Shown here in pieces: positions 1 through 11,495 of a stretch of 64,000 nucleotides of DNA. Each line of letters starts with the position of its first letter. Positions within the stretch are counted from its first letter, which is position 1. The notes under the pieces were generated by a model. The model was given only the letters and a program-made list of their open reading frames with translations, had not been told where the DNA came from and ran no database searches. Origin of the DNA: Rhizophagus irregularis (Eukaryota > Glomeromycota > Glomeromycetes > Glomerales > Glomeraceae); the NCBI RefSeq assembly GCF_026210795.1, contig NC_089445.1, positions 1,612,001 through 1,676,000 on the forward strand. The letters are read 5' to 3'. A program made the position numbers and the translations under genes.

Positions 1-797
1 ATAATTCAAAACTACAGTATATAAGCTCAGTATATGTTATAAATTAAATCATAAACGCGCAAAGTAAATAAGAATATATATATATACGTAATTAACTTCA
101 TTTTTTAAGAATTTGTGCCCGTAATTATATAAACCATCGTAATAATAGTTCGTTTTCCCATGACTTATAATTAAATAATATAAAGTATATTTAAATTAGG
201 ATTTATGCCTACTAAATTTATACTCATAACCATCATGACTACAGTATCATATTAGAAGAACTTTTGTCTACAATTCTGTCATTTTTTGCAGATGCTCCAA
301 AGAAAAGCAGAGTGTAAGGTCAAATAATATTGAATTGCATTTAGAATTATTTTGCAATTTATTAATTGTTTTCCCTAGATCTTATTTATTTCTCTTTCTT
401 TGCGTGAAGAGCGGTTAATGAAAATTGCCTCAGGTTAATTTTGAGGTTAGCTTAATACTTAAAGCTTACATGGGCTAATCATATGTTCGATCTAAATGTA
501 ATTTATTTTAAACTAACTTGATCAATAATTTCCATAAAAAGTAAAATATAATATAATATAAAAATTTATACATAAAGGTTTTAATTCATTTTGCACTAAG
601 CCTTATTAAATGTAATTTCGTGGTCATGTGGAAAAAATTATTCGTATTAACTTATAATTTTGTTTGCTAATCGCGTCTCCAAAAATCCGCATATTTTTAA
701 TGTCAATTTATTCACCTTTTATTACGTACAATTATGATCTTGGTTTGACTTTACCTAAGATTTAATATTACAAAACGTACTTATTGAGTTAGGAAAA
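1..797. other. Non-coding flank, duplicated downstream of Hsp70 copy 2
   Basis: No gene is visible. From about 240 to 797 the sequence is similar to about 10,850-11,495, downstream of Hsp70 copy 2, so this is the 3' flank of a duplicated block of roughly 3 kb rather than unique DNA. Bases 1-240 show nothing I can name. Confidence 0.55.
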
Positions 798-2912
798 CTA
801 TGAAGAAATATTTACGTTATTTAGATTACTCATTATTTGGTCGACAATCTCTTCAAGTAATTTTTGTTCCTGGTCATGTTCATCTTTTCTTGCTTCTCGG
901 TTATTCTCAAGCCATGCAATTGATTTTTGTGCTGCATCATGAAGTTCATTCTTTATATTATCAATATTCTAAATTCAAATTCATTTAAAATAAGATTATA
1001 AATTTGATCAAGTAGACAGAACTATAACAAAAAACTGAAAAACTTACTCGAACAACAGTAAGCAAGTTGTATGCATAGGACTCTAAGCAATTTTGTGGTT
1101 CCATTTTTTGCGCATATTGCATTCTTTCTGCAACTTTATTAAAATAATTAAACTTATATTACAGTATGATTATTAAAATGTGAATATTAAAAATTGATTC
1201 AAACCCATGCGTTCGATTTCTTCTTTCGATAATCCTTTGTCATTAGTGACGGTAATCTTATTTGATCTTCCGGTTGTTTTACCAACTGCAGAAACCTATA
1301 ATTAATTAAAAAGTTAAATACAATTAATTTAATAAAATTATATATTCTTATTAAATACAAACGTTCAAGATGCCATTTGCATCAATATCAAAGGTAACTT
1401 TTATTTGCGGAACACCTCTTGGAGCAGGAGAAATTCCAGATAATTCGAATTTTCCGAGTAAGTTGCTATCTCTTGTTCGAGTACGTTCACCTTCATATAT
1501 TTTAATTGATATACTAGACTGATTATCAAAATCTGTAGATATAATTTCAGATTTCTTAATAGGTACTGAAGTATTACGTTTAATTAGTGGCTTCATTACA
1601 CCATCAGCAGTTTCGATGCTCAGAGATAAAGGAACGATATCAAGTAAAAGTAGATCTTGAGTCTTTTCAGAAGTATCACCAGATAAAATAGCAGCTTGTA
1701 CGGCAGCACCATAGGTTGCGGCTTCAGCAGGATTGATAGATTTGTTTGGTTTTTTACCATCAAAGAATTCAGATACCATTTTTTGAATCTTAGGAATATA
1801 CGTTGAACAACCGACTAAGACAATTTCATGGACTTGACTTTTGTCAATTTTACTATCTCGAAGTACTTTCTCAACAGGTTCCATTGTAGAATTAAATAGA
1901 TCTTGATTTAATTCTTCAAATCTGGTTCGCGTCAAAGAGGTATAGAAGTCAATACCTTCATAAAGAGAATCAATTTCAATGGAAGCTTTTATTGATGTTG
2001 AAAGTGTACGTTTCGCACGTTCACATGCTGTTCTTAAACGACGGACAGCACGTGCATTGGAACAAATATCTTTTTTAAATTTTCTTTTGAATTCTTGTAC
2101 AAAATGACTTATAAGACGATTATCAAAATCTTCACCACCAAGATGATTGTCACCAGCAACGGCTTTTACTTTAAAAATCCCCTCTTCAATAGTTAAGAGA
2201 GAGACATCAAGGGTACCACCACCCAAATCAAAGACAAGAACATTTCGTTCTCCAGTAGTTTTATTATCCAATCCGTAAGCAATAGCCGCTGCAGTTGGTC
2301 CAGTAATGATACGAAGTACATTTAAACCCGCAATCAAACCGGCATCTTTTATAGCTTGTCGTTGGGAGTTATTAAAATAAGCTGGTACCGTAATTACAGC
2401 ATTATTAACTTGTGTGCCAAGAGATGCTTCTGCGGTCTCTTTCATTTTTACCAATACCATGGATAAAATTTCTTCGGGTGTGAAATCTTTTCTTTTTCCT
2501 TTATATTCTACATTGATAACTGGTTTATTAATAACTTTGAATGGCCAATACTAATTGTTTAATATTTTTTTATTATAAATATTTCTTACTGTTTTATGAA
2601 TACTAATTACAAAATAATATTTTTAAATTTTTTTTTTTATATAGAACATACCTTCATACCAGATTTGACGTTCTTATCATTGAAATTATGACCAATAAGA
2701 CGATGAACACTAAATACAGTATTATGAGGATTTATAAAAGCTTGATTTTTGGCCGCATCTCCAATAAGAATCTCTGTATCAGTGAAAGCTACATATGATG
2801 GTGTTGTACGATTACCCTGGTCATTTGCAATAATTTCAACTCTATCATTTCGCCAAACACCAACACAGGAATATGACGTTCCTAAATCAATGCCGATTGC
2901 TTTTCCACTCAT
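798..2912 (-). CDS. Hsp70-like protein, copy 1 (5 exons, intact frame, 598 aa)
   Basis: Cytosolic-type Hsp70 relative. Exons by eye: 2652-2912, 1363-2550, 1205-1295, 1048-1133, 798-968; they sum to 599 codons including the stop. The nucleotide-binding domain shows [39 protein letters not shown] and GGEDFDNR; the beta substrate domain shows [18 protein letters not shown]; a shortened alpha lid follows. Normal Hsp70s are about 640-650 residues and end in EEVD; this one ends in NNVNISS, so TPR co-chaperone binding is not expected. Lys71 of Hsc70 is His (FSVHRLIG), Glu175 is Gly ([10 protein letters not shown]) and Arg342 is Tyr (VGCSTYIP), whereas Asp206 is kept. Five residues around position 95 (NKNGK in its sisters) are missing. 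Donors include GTTTGT and GTTTGA. Chaperone fold is certain; normal ATP-driven chaperone activity is doubtful. Confidence 0.85.
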
Positions 2913-2949
2913 TAAGGTTATTATTTTTTTCTATTATATAGTAAACAAA

Positions 2950-2970
2950 TAATGGATATTCCTAAGAAAA
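2950..2970 (-). promoter_or_regulatory. Degenerate heat-shock-element-like site upstream of Hsp70 copy 1
   Basis: GGATATTCC then TAAGAA lies about 40-55 bases before the ATG. It aligns with GAATATTC sites at the same place before copy 3 and several relics, so it is probably a drifted heat-shock element (consensus GAAnnTTC). Confidence 0.35.
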
Positions 2971-4250
2971 CTGTGTAAAAAAAAATTTCAGAGAAATAGA
3001 ATATAGCTAGTTTGTCCATTCAATTATTGATTTGGAATATTAAATGTAAATCAAAAAACTTTCACGTGTAAATGACGTGCTATAAATATTTTTCATATTG
3101 TTTATTCCTTTCTTGTGTTACAATTTCTTCTTCCGTTACAACTACTAGTGAATGATATTAAGAAGTATAAAACAAATGCTTTTTAAAATAAAATTTTTGC
3201 AAAAAGACGACGTGAAATTCGATGATGATGATTTATTATTATTCGCAAGCCAAAAATAACAAATAGTGCTTGAAGTTATGGAATGTTAGGTGGACCCACA
3301 ACAAGCGCCCGTTTTTTTCTGCAATTTCTATTCAATATAAGTTTTTCTTAAAAATCTTTATATCGAAATACACTCCATAATCAATATTCGAAACATAAGA
3401 GGTTTTCTGTTACTTCAGAAGTAATTATGACGATTGAGTTGGTAATAACGAGAACGTTTGTTGGTAATGTTTGAAGAATTCTTTTTTTTTTAAAAAAAAA
3501 TCATTTAGTTTTAAACCAAAATTACTTTATAATAGAACCAAGAAAAAAAATTAACACTACTATGATTGTTATAATCGTTTTCCCACATGCTGAATCTATT
3601 TATTTATAAAGAACCATAAATTAAACAATATGAAGACAAAAAAAAATTAATGTTATGTATGTAAAATTTTAATTAATTATAATAAAAATATTAAGTAAAT
3701 AATATGGCTATAAATTAAATTTAGCTTGGCCGAATTATATTCAATTCTTTTAACTAAACGAAGCATATTATCGACATTTATTATTTAATCGATTAGAATA
3801 TCGAGATCATGCGGAAAATTCCAGATGTCGAGGAATTCGACCCAGCCCTACACAATCGGAAGATATCTATTTTTACAATCATAATTTTCGCTTTTTTAAT
3901 TTGTTTAACGTCACTATCTATTAAAAATCATAGAATGAAATAAGTCCATGTCATTATTACTTTTAGTTAAAGCAACGGATTTTTTTTCATATAAGTTTTT
4001 GCTCAAAATACATATCTTTCTAATACTTTATTAGGTTTATCTTATCACAATCTTTCGTACAGATGAAAAATGATGGTATGAAGAGAAAGAAAAGTAAGCT
4101 TAAACAAACTCCTTAAATTGGAGTTTAAAAACATGTCACGTGTGTTATTGTACTAAATCACAAAATTAAAATAAATTTCAATCAAAGTTGACATTCTTAT
4201 TTTATACTTTATTGTACTTACCACATACAATAACTTGTTTATGAATATAT
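2971..4250. other. Gene-free region, partly a duplicated Hsp70 upstream flank
   Basis: No supported gene. Bases about 2,913-3,500 are similar to about 19,380-19,830 and about 39,800-40,460, for example around the short stretch ATTCGCAAGC; these are the upstream flanks of Hsp70 copies and relics. A run of ten T followed by nine A lies at about 3,482-3,499. The remainder shows nothing recognisable. Confidence 0.45.
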
Positions 4251-4787
4251 ACTGTAATAGGACCCAGAAATATATATATAGGGGTCAGGTGGCGAAAAAT
4301 TTTTTTACTATGAGCTGTACGCAGAGACTTTTTATATGAGTAGTACGCATAATTGACACCTGATATTGAAAATCCTGCAAAAATACGCAAATAAAATTTC
4401 AGACATTAAGTTATTAATTATTTTATCATGGCTTCTATATTATAAATACTAATGTGAAAAATAGAATTTACCATTTTTTTAATAATATTTTTCTAAAATT
4501 TCACTTTTTAACCCTTAGAAATTTCTTACAATTCGGTTAATTAAATAAGTACGTACAGTAAATATATTATATATATAAGATTAGCCAAATTTAGGTCAAA
4601 AATACGCAAACTAATTTTTTACATATAAAAAATTTGATAAAAAATACGCAATCTTGATGACCTAACTATAGATGAAAAATTCTAAAATTGTACGCAAATC
4701 AAAACTTTACTCCGTCTAATTCCACTATGATGGCGACGCATCTGTGTACCCTACCCCTGTATATATATTTCTGGGTCCTACTGTAAT
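4251..4787. mobile_element. MITE with ~28-bp terminal inverted repeats and 8-bp TSD
   Basis: Element 4259-4779 (521 bp) begins AGGACCCAGAAATATATATA and ends with its near-exact reverse complement, ending GGGTCCT. The 8 bases before it (4251-4258) and after it (4780-4787) are both ACTGTAAT, a perfect target-site duplication. An 8-bp duplication is typical of the hAT superfamily, although the tip is not the usual CAGGG. The interior has repeated TACGCA words and no ORF above 62 codons, so it is non-autonomous. Confidence 0.8.
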
Positions 4788-5057
4788 ACTTTTAAATTAA
4801 TTTGTAAATTTTTTAAGCTTGCTTTATTTAAATATTAATAAATTTATTTCCTTTATATAATTTATATAATATTCAACTAAATTAATATTTTATAACTAAT
4901 ATTATTAAAAAAGAAAAAATATAAATATTGGACTCTAATAAGTTTTGAAAAATACCGACATTTAAATATCAAAATCAATTTCATGTTTAATATAACCTAT
5001 ATTCGTAATTTAAAGAAATTAGGTTATTTAGAACATAGTTTTTAAAGATATAATATT

Positions 5058-6835
5058 TTACTTACTTTCTTCAATGTTACATTGTTCAGAATTTACCAAT
5101 TCAAATTCTTGCGTATTATAATCTAAATAAATGAAAACGAAAATAATTAAATTAAACATAAATTATATTTATTGAAAATACACAAAATATTTTACAATTA
5201 TTTTCATTTTTGATTAATTTAATCTTTTTAACAATTTTGTCTGGAAATATTTTATTATTTAATTAGTAAATATTGAATGATTTTATATATAAAAATTTTG
5301 ACTTTTATCATACCTTCATTAAATCTGTTTTCAAATTGATTGTCGTCAAACTTTCTTTTATCTTAAAGAATAAACTTATTAATATTACTTAAAATTTTTT
5401 AGCTAATAACTTAAACCATTAAAAGATATATCGTTTTTTTGATGACGATGAAATAGATCTAAATAGTAATGAAGTACTTCATTACTATTTTTTTTTTAAT
5501 TAAAGTGAAATATTTAATACTATATTTACCAACTCCTGCAGTTATAGACTCGCTAATTTCTGATGATTTCTTAATTTCACAATTATTACTTCTCATTCTA
5601 ACAATTCTTTTATATATATCAGTAGCATTTGGTCTTTTATTAGGATCTGAATTCCAGCATTCTTTCATTAATTCAATATATCCTTCGGGCGCATTTGTAA
5701 CAATTGGTGGTCTTAAACCATCATATATTTCTATTATAAGTTCTGCATCATGACTTCTATTCCAAAAAGGTCTTCTACCTGTCATAAATTCCCACATAAT
5801 CATTCCAAAACTATATATGTCTGATTATTTGGTATATTTTTGTCCTTTAAAAATCTCTGGGGCCATATAAGGAATTATGCCATAATTCTCTTTGTTATTA
5901 TCATCATCTATAAATTCAATTGCAGATTTATTTAATCCCAAATCACCTAAATATACATTACGCTTATCACGAAAAAAGATATTTCCACTATGAAAATCTC
6001 TATGTAAAATATTTACACTATGTATATTAACAAGTCCATTTATTATATCTTTTAACATATACAACTTATAAGACCAACGAATATTATAGAAATCATTAGT
6101 TAAGTAGTTTATCAAATCACCTGATTTATAATATGGCATAATAATCATGATATCTTTGGTAACGGGTTCTTGAGTAATTCCAAAATAATTACTAACATAA
6201 TTGAATAGTTCATATGAATTTTTATAATTTTTCTTTTTTTTCCAATTTAAAGAAAATTCATGAAATATCTTGAGCTAAATAATAAAAAGTTTATTAATTA
6301 CTTAACTCAAAGTTAAGTTAATAAATAATTGTAATACCTCATTTAACTCCTTAGTTGTGATTTCTTTAGAATTATTAAGCTTTTTAAGAACAACTTCATA
6401 ATTTTTTTTATAAGTAGGTTTGCAAAAACTTTGTTTTTTCTTACACCAATTATTTATTACTGGACCATCAATCCAAATAGCCTTATAAATTTCACTAAAG
6501 CCTCCCTCAGCAATAAATTTTACATCTTTAAATTGGTCATAGGGCACGAACACCATTTTTCCAGCTAATTTACTACTACTAGTTAGTGTATGCATAATAA
6601 AATCATCAATAACTTTGTTTCCACTTGGTATATATACTGATTTCGCTTTATAACAAACGCAGCAAATATGATGATTTTCTTCTAAAAGTTCTCTTCTTTG
6701 ATTACATTCGCTGCATAATATTTTCGTTTTACGTTTACGATTGTGTTTAATTGTGGTTTGTGTTGGCATGCCTAAAGATGTGTTGTCTGATAATAAAAAA
6801 TCAATTTTGTGTTTATGATTTATTAATTGATCCAT
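5058..6835 (-). pseudogene. TKL-type protein kinase gene with one in-frame stop
   Basis: Exons by eye: 6338-6835, 5530-6274, 5314-5361, 5058-5122; they sum to exactly 452 codons, continuous except for one TAA at 5825-5827. The N-terminus has a zinc-ribbon-like C-x2-C-x13-C-x2-C (CSEC then CCVC). The kinase domain has the glycine loop IAEGGFSEIYKA, the lysine strand EVVLKKL, the catalytic loop ILHRDFHSGNIFF, DLG in place of DFG, MAPEIF, and the late motif DIYSFGMIMWEF. The tail KRKFDDNQFENR then NTQEFEL resembles tails of the large kinase family of Rhizophagus. The stop lies between the APE motif and helix F and would remove the C-lobe. Everything else is intact, so this is a very recent pseudogene, a sequencing error or readthrough. 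I start at Met 6835 because the frame upstream is only poly-A/T coding. Confidence 0.75.
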
Positions 6836-6839
6836 CGTT

Positions 6840-6862
6840 AATTTTTTTTTAAAAAAAAAAAA
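6840..6862. repeat. T-run/A-run palindrome at the kinase start
   Basis: About ten T are followed by thirteen A directly upstream of the kinase ATG. The same motif recurs near 3,482, 15,622, 17,457, 19,795, 28,468 and 37,390. Confidence 0.6.
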
Positions 6863-8325
6863 TTTAGCTCTTTTTGCTTGAGACAAAAAAGCCTAAATAT
6901 ATATGTTTTCTTTTAAGCAAGTTTTTAATCCGAACTCAGAAAGAAAATTAGAAGTTTATATTATAAGAATCGTGCTAAGAAATTCTAAATGATCAATCTA
7001 GAACTGTAACATGGAAAAGATTTTCGAATAGACTTTTAACAAAAACTCCAACAAAGAATTCTATAGAAGCGCCACATGCTGTGAAACAAGCACAACGTGA
7101 AAAAATGATTGGTATAATAAGAAAATATACAGTAAGTTACGCAAATTTCATAGAGAAACGACAGAAACGTGTGAAATAATTATACTGCGATTTGAACACG
7201 TAAATTGAACTAACCTGCTATTGTTACACCGATCAAAATTTGAGATTTTTTTCGTAGTTGAAAATAATGTAAATGATTTCGAAACCAAAATACTTATGTT
7301 CAGATTGCCTCCCGTATAAAAATAATTTGAATGTGTCTGTTGTAGAACTTGTGCCCGTCATAAATACGTTTACCACCACAAGCTACAATATAACAGTTCC
7401 CAAGTTCGTAAAAATAATTAATAAACTAAAAAAAATTAATTTTAAAAATTCTAAATCCTATATTTTTGTTGAAGAACCAATTACAATAATAATTTCCTAT
7501 TTCAAAATCACCAAGATAAAACCAATAAATTATTCGTCACCATTATGTAGATCACTTCACGGGTAACACGCCACTATCCAAAATAAAATATTTACCGTCA
7601 TTCTGGACGCAGTACATTTAAAAACACATACACTTAAATTAAATATAATACTGCGCCCCAAAATTAATAATTTCACTGGGAAATTTCGTCCTCTACACTG
7701 TGGCACACTGTGAATAACTTGATCGGATGTCAGAGTCATGAGAAGCCCAATCTGTTGTCACATACTCACATTTTTTTCTTTTGCTAATTAACCGAAAAAA
7801 AGTTCAATCATATTTCATTTTCATGCAGCAGAAACTATTGGTTAAGGTATGACAGGCTTTTTTTTAAACTATTGATACTAGTATTTGATAGTAAAAGTAA
7901 TATACGTGTCATTAGACTTTTTAAACTTATTATCGTGATCTTTTGTAGCTAAATTTCCTTAAAAGTTATATAGAAAGTCGAAATTATCAAATTTTTAAAT
8001 CAGAAATTTTATTTTAGCGACAAAAAATTTTAATCGTTTATACATGTATATAATATGATGTATTATGACTTATGAAACCCGTTAAATAATTCATTCTTTT
8101 ATGTTATATATTATATAATTATAGACGATAAAATAATGTAATTTTGTAATTTAGTAATTATTTCATTTAAATATCATTCAAAGTTTATAAACTTATTTTT
8201 ATCTAAAATTCGATTAAAAAAAAAAGACTCTATCATTTATCATGTATAGTTTCCACAAAATAGAAATATTATTAACTATAATTTACGATCACTTGCCAAT
8301 TTTTATACTAATTTAGCGAGTATAA
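6863..8325. other. Gene-poor region with one exon-like stretch
   Basis: At about 6,982-7,178 (plus) an open frame reads through DQSRTVTWKRFSNRLLTKTP and KQAQREKMIGIIRKYT, followed by the donor-like GTAAGT at about 7,131. It has the composition of real coding sequence, but I cannot assign it or find companion exons. An open frame at 7,273-7,566 (plus, 97 codons, with CSDC) is unsupported. The rest shows nothing. Confidence 0.25.
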
Positions 8326-8759
8326 CCTTTCACAATTGAGTCTACAGAGGATGCAGAGCATAATTTACTGGCTAATACTATATAATTATGCTAATTTTAT
8401 GCAATACTACAAAACTCTATAGTATAGTAACAAAATATAGTATTTTAATTATTTTATGATTTGCGCAGAGTTTACTTCATCCATAATTGAATTTAAGTCA
8501 TCCGAAATTTGACCACTAACATTACAGTATTAATGTGCTGATATGTGTTACATGAAAAAATTTAAAAAAATTTTCAAGTATTTCAAGAATATTTTAATAT
8601 TTGTTATACTGTATAGTACGATGTAATATTTATCTGAGTATTCAAAAATTTGTATACTCAGCAAAAAATACAGGGTTTTGCAGTTCATAATTTTGCGGAA
8701 TCAAACCAAAATCACGCTATACTGAACTCAGCTAGGCAAGTAGACTCAATTGTAAAAGG
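8326..8759. mobile_element. Probable MITE with 20-bp inverted repeats
   Basis: CCTTTCACAATTGAGTCTAC at 8326-8345 returns as GTAGACTCAATTGTAAAAGG at 8740-8759, a 20-bp inverted repeat with one mismatch. The 434-bp span has no ORF. I cannot define a target-site duplication, so the exact ends are uncertain. Confidence 0.6.
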
Positions 8760-11495
8760 AATTACCGTAATTTAGCTCCACAATTTGTCTCACCAATAAT
8801 TAACTATGAGAAGGTTATCTCGTAAACTAGTTAGCTGACGATATAAGAAGATTAACTATTAATTATCACTAAGAATTACACTGGCTCTTTCATCTGTCTA
8901 TAAATAAATATATTAATTAATTAATTAATTCAAAGATTATTTTACATTATCTTAATCATTCAAAACTGGAGTACAGCAGCCGCGGAGCCGCCCGTTGCTC
9001 TGCGCCTTCGCAACGTTGTGACGACTCTATAATTTGTTGGATTAGCGCGGTTGCTCCTGGCATAATTGGCGTTTAATTTTACTTTCTTCTTCTGGAACAC
9101 ATAGAAAAAACCAAAAATGAGGCCTAACGACTGGTAGCTATTGCCTACTGGTCACAATTGGATTTGTAACGAGACGATGAATCTGAAGTAGTAGTATCCT
9201 ATAAGTAACTTAAGTTGACTTACTGAATTTTTTGCATATATATACAATTAACACAGGCGTTTTATATCAGTTATCTCTGTTATCCTGCAGAAATTGATAA
9301 CGAGATAAAAATTGCATGAACTGACCTGTCAAACTAGTAATATTATTGTCTAATGCAAAACTTCGTTTCCAATAATAAATATTTATTTATTTACAGCTGT
9401 TTTCATAAGTTAGTTACGGGACACTCGGCATTTTTGTTGTAAGACTCTGTAAAGGATAAAATAAAATGAAAACCATACCGCTGTACTCGGGAATCTAACG
9501 ATTTGATTTTTACCTTATTCTGGATTTACCGAGTATTGCCGAACGTCCCAAGTGTCTCTTGGAATGTGATATTGTGTAATAGACCAATATCAATAATTTT
9601 ATTGGGCACCGAAGTGAGCGTGTCATGCATGATCACATGATCAATAATCTTGTATTTTTTACTCTGACTATAGCAAACTCCATGGGAAAAAATCTTTTGT
9701 ATGACATAATTTTTAAAAATTCCATCCGATCTTTCCCTGTTCCTTCTCTTCCTCTTTCTTATCATTTCCAGCGAAGTAACCTATTTTCTCTTTTTTTTAT
9801 TTCTACTTCGTAGTTTCTTATCCATTCCTTTTGGTGTTTCAAGGATATTTTTTCAAAAAGTTTTTTTTAAAAATTATTTTACATTTTATTTAACTTTATT
9901 TTATATATTTTGCTGGTTAAGATACTTCTCTCACACACTTTTGGTGCGGTATAATGGTTGGGGTATAGGCCCTTGCTCTAAGTAGCTCTAAGTAAACTCG
10001 TCTTTAGTATGATTTACAGGCGGAAGTAAAAAGAGGTAAGAGACCTGTTCCTTACTGATAACACACTCGTCTCAGGATACCGAATCATTATAATTTAATG
10101 GCTAAATTATAATGAGGGTGCCACAAAATCTTCTCTTACATGGCAGGACCATGATAAGGATCCTCATACGCATACTTTATTGGAGGTTAGAGTTAAGTGG
10201 GGTGGTTAGTATCTGATTGGCGGCCCCTAATAAGGATTCCTTAATTCCTATTCGTTTTCTTGATGACAACTATTTATAAATTACCTTTTTACTAATTATT
10301 CGTTACAGTGACCCGTGTTACTCATACATCGGTGCTTATTGATTTTATAGGTATTTTTCTGATAATCAGTAGATCCCGAGTCTATAATTATTTTATTGTA
10401 TTTAATTTTATCTACTGCTTCTGAAAGCGCACACTACGTAAAAAATAAATAATAATTTTTGAACTTGTTAAAGAATATTTATATTCTGATACGTTAATTT
10501 ACAAACACAATATGGTGTAACTTGAGATACGCCACTAACAAATGTCTGAACTCCTAATCGTCTAAATTGTTAAGAATATATACTCGTTTTAATTATTTTT
10601 ACTAAGAATATAATGATTACTATATACTGTATTTAAACTTAATACCGTCCCGTACAATCAATGTAATAATTTACAAAAACATTTAACTCGAACTCAGTAA
10701 TAGTAATGTGTTTAATGTAACTTCGATAATAAAATTTTAACTGAATAATAAGTGATTATTTAAGGAAATGTGTGATTGGTAATACGACAATGATTTATCT
10801 TTTATGTATTGCTTATTAAGGATCTCTAGTTTTACAATAAAACATGATCACCATAGGAACATCTGTTCAGTTCTATCATTTTTTTCCAGATGCTTCAAAG
10901 GAAAACGCAAGGCCAAAAAAAGAGTACAAGCTTAAATTGCATTTTGAGTTATTTTGTAGCTTGTTTATTTTTTTCTTTAGATTTTAATTATTTTCTTTTT
11001 CTTCGCTTTATTTGAAAGGGTGAAAAGCAATTTTCTGAAGGTTAAAATGGATTGTTTAAACTTGTCGCGAACATATAACGATATATAATAAACACTGCCT
11101 CACATTAATTTAAATCTCTGATTAGTTCGGTTTAATACACAAAGACTTTGCAGATAAAAATAAAAGTAGTTCGATCTAAATGTAATTTATTTTAAACTAA
11201 CTTATCAATAATTTTCGATAAAAAGTAAAATATAAACAATATAAACTTTATGAACACATAAAGGTTTCTATTCCCGATAATTTATTTTGCGTTAAGCCTT
11301 ATTAAACATAATTTCGTGGTCATGCGGGAAACGGAAAATAAAAAATTTATTCGTATTAAATTGTAATTTTGTTCAGTCGCATCTCCAAAAAATTTTCATA
11401 TTTTTTAGTCAATTTATTTACTTTTATTACGTACATTATGATCTTTAACTTTATTTAATAATTTAATACCAAATATACAATAAGTACTTATTGAG
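8760..11495. other. Gene-free region
   Basis: No supported gene. A short GC-rich patch (around CAGCAGCCGCGGAGCC) lies at about 8,975-9,060, and 9,940-10,240 is also less AT-rich than its surroundings; neither matches a tRNA or a known motif. From about 10,850 the sequence is the duplicated 3' flank of Hsp70 copy 2, similar to about 240-797. Confidence 0.4.

Noticed and set aside
4202-4390. 62-codon open frame at the left edge of the MITE
   Set aside because: It spans the MITE end and its target duplication, so it cannot be an ancestral gene.
7273-7566. 97-codon plus-strand open frame with CSDC
   Set aside because: No family motif, no splice partners and no support from a second copy; could be chance in AT-rich DNA.
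9940-10240. Possible tRNA or SINE from a less AT-rich patch with GGTGCGGTATAATGG
   Set aside because: No cloverleaf and no match to A- and B-box promoter spacing could be found by eye.
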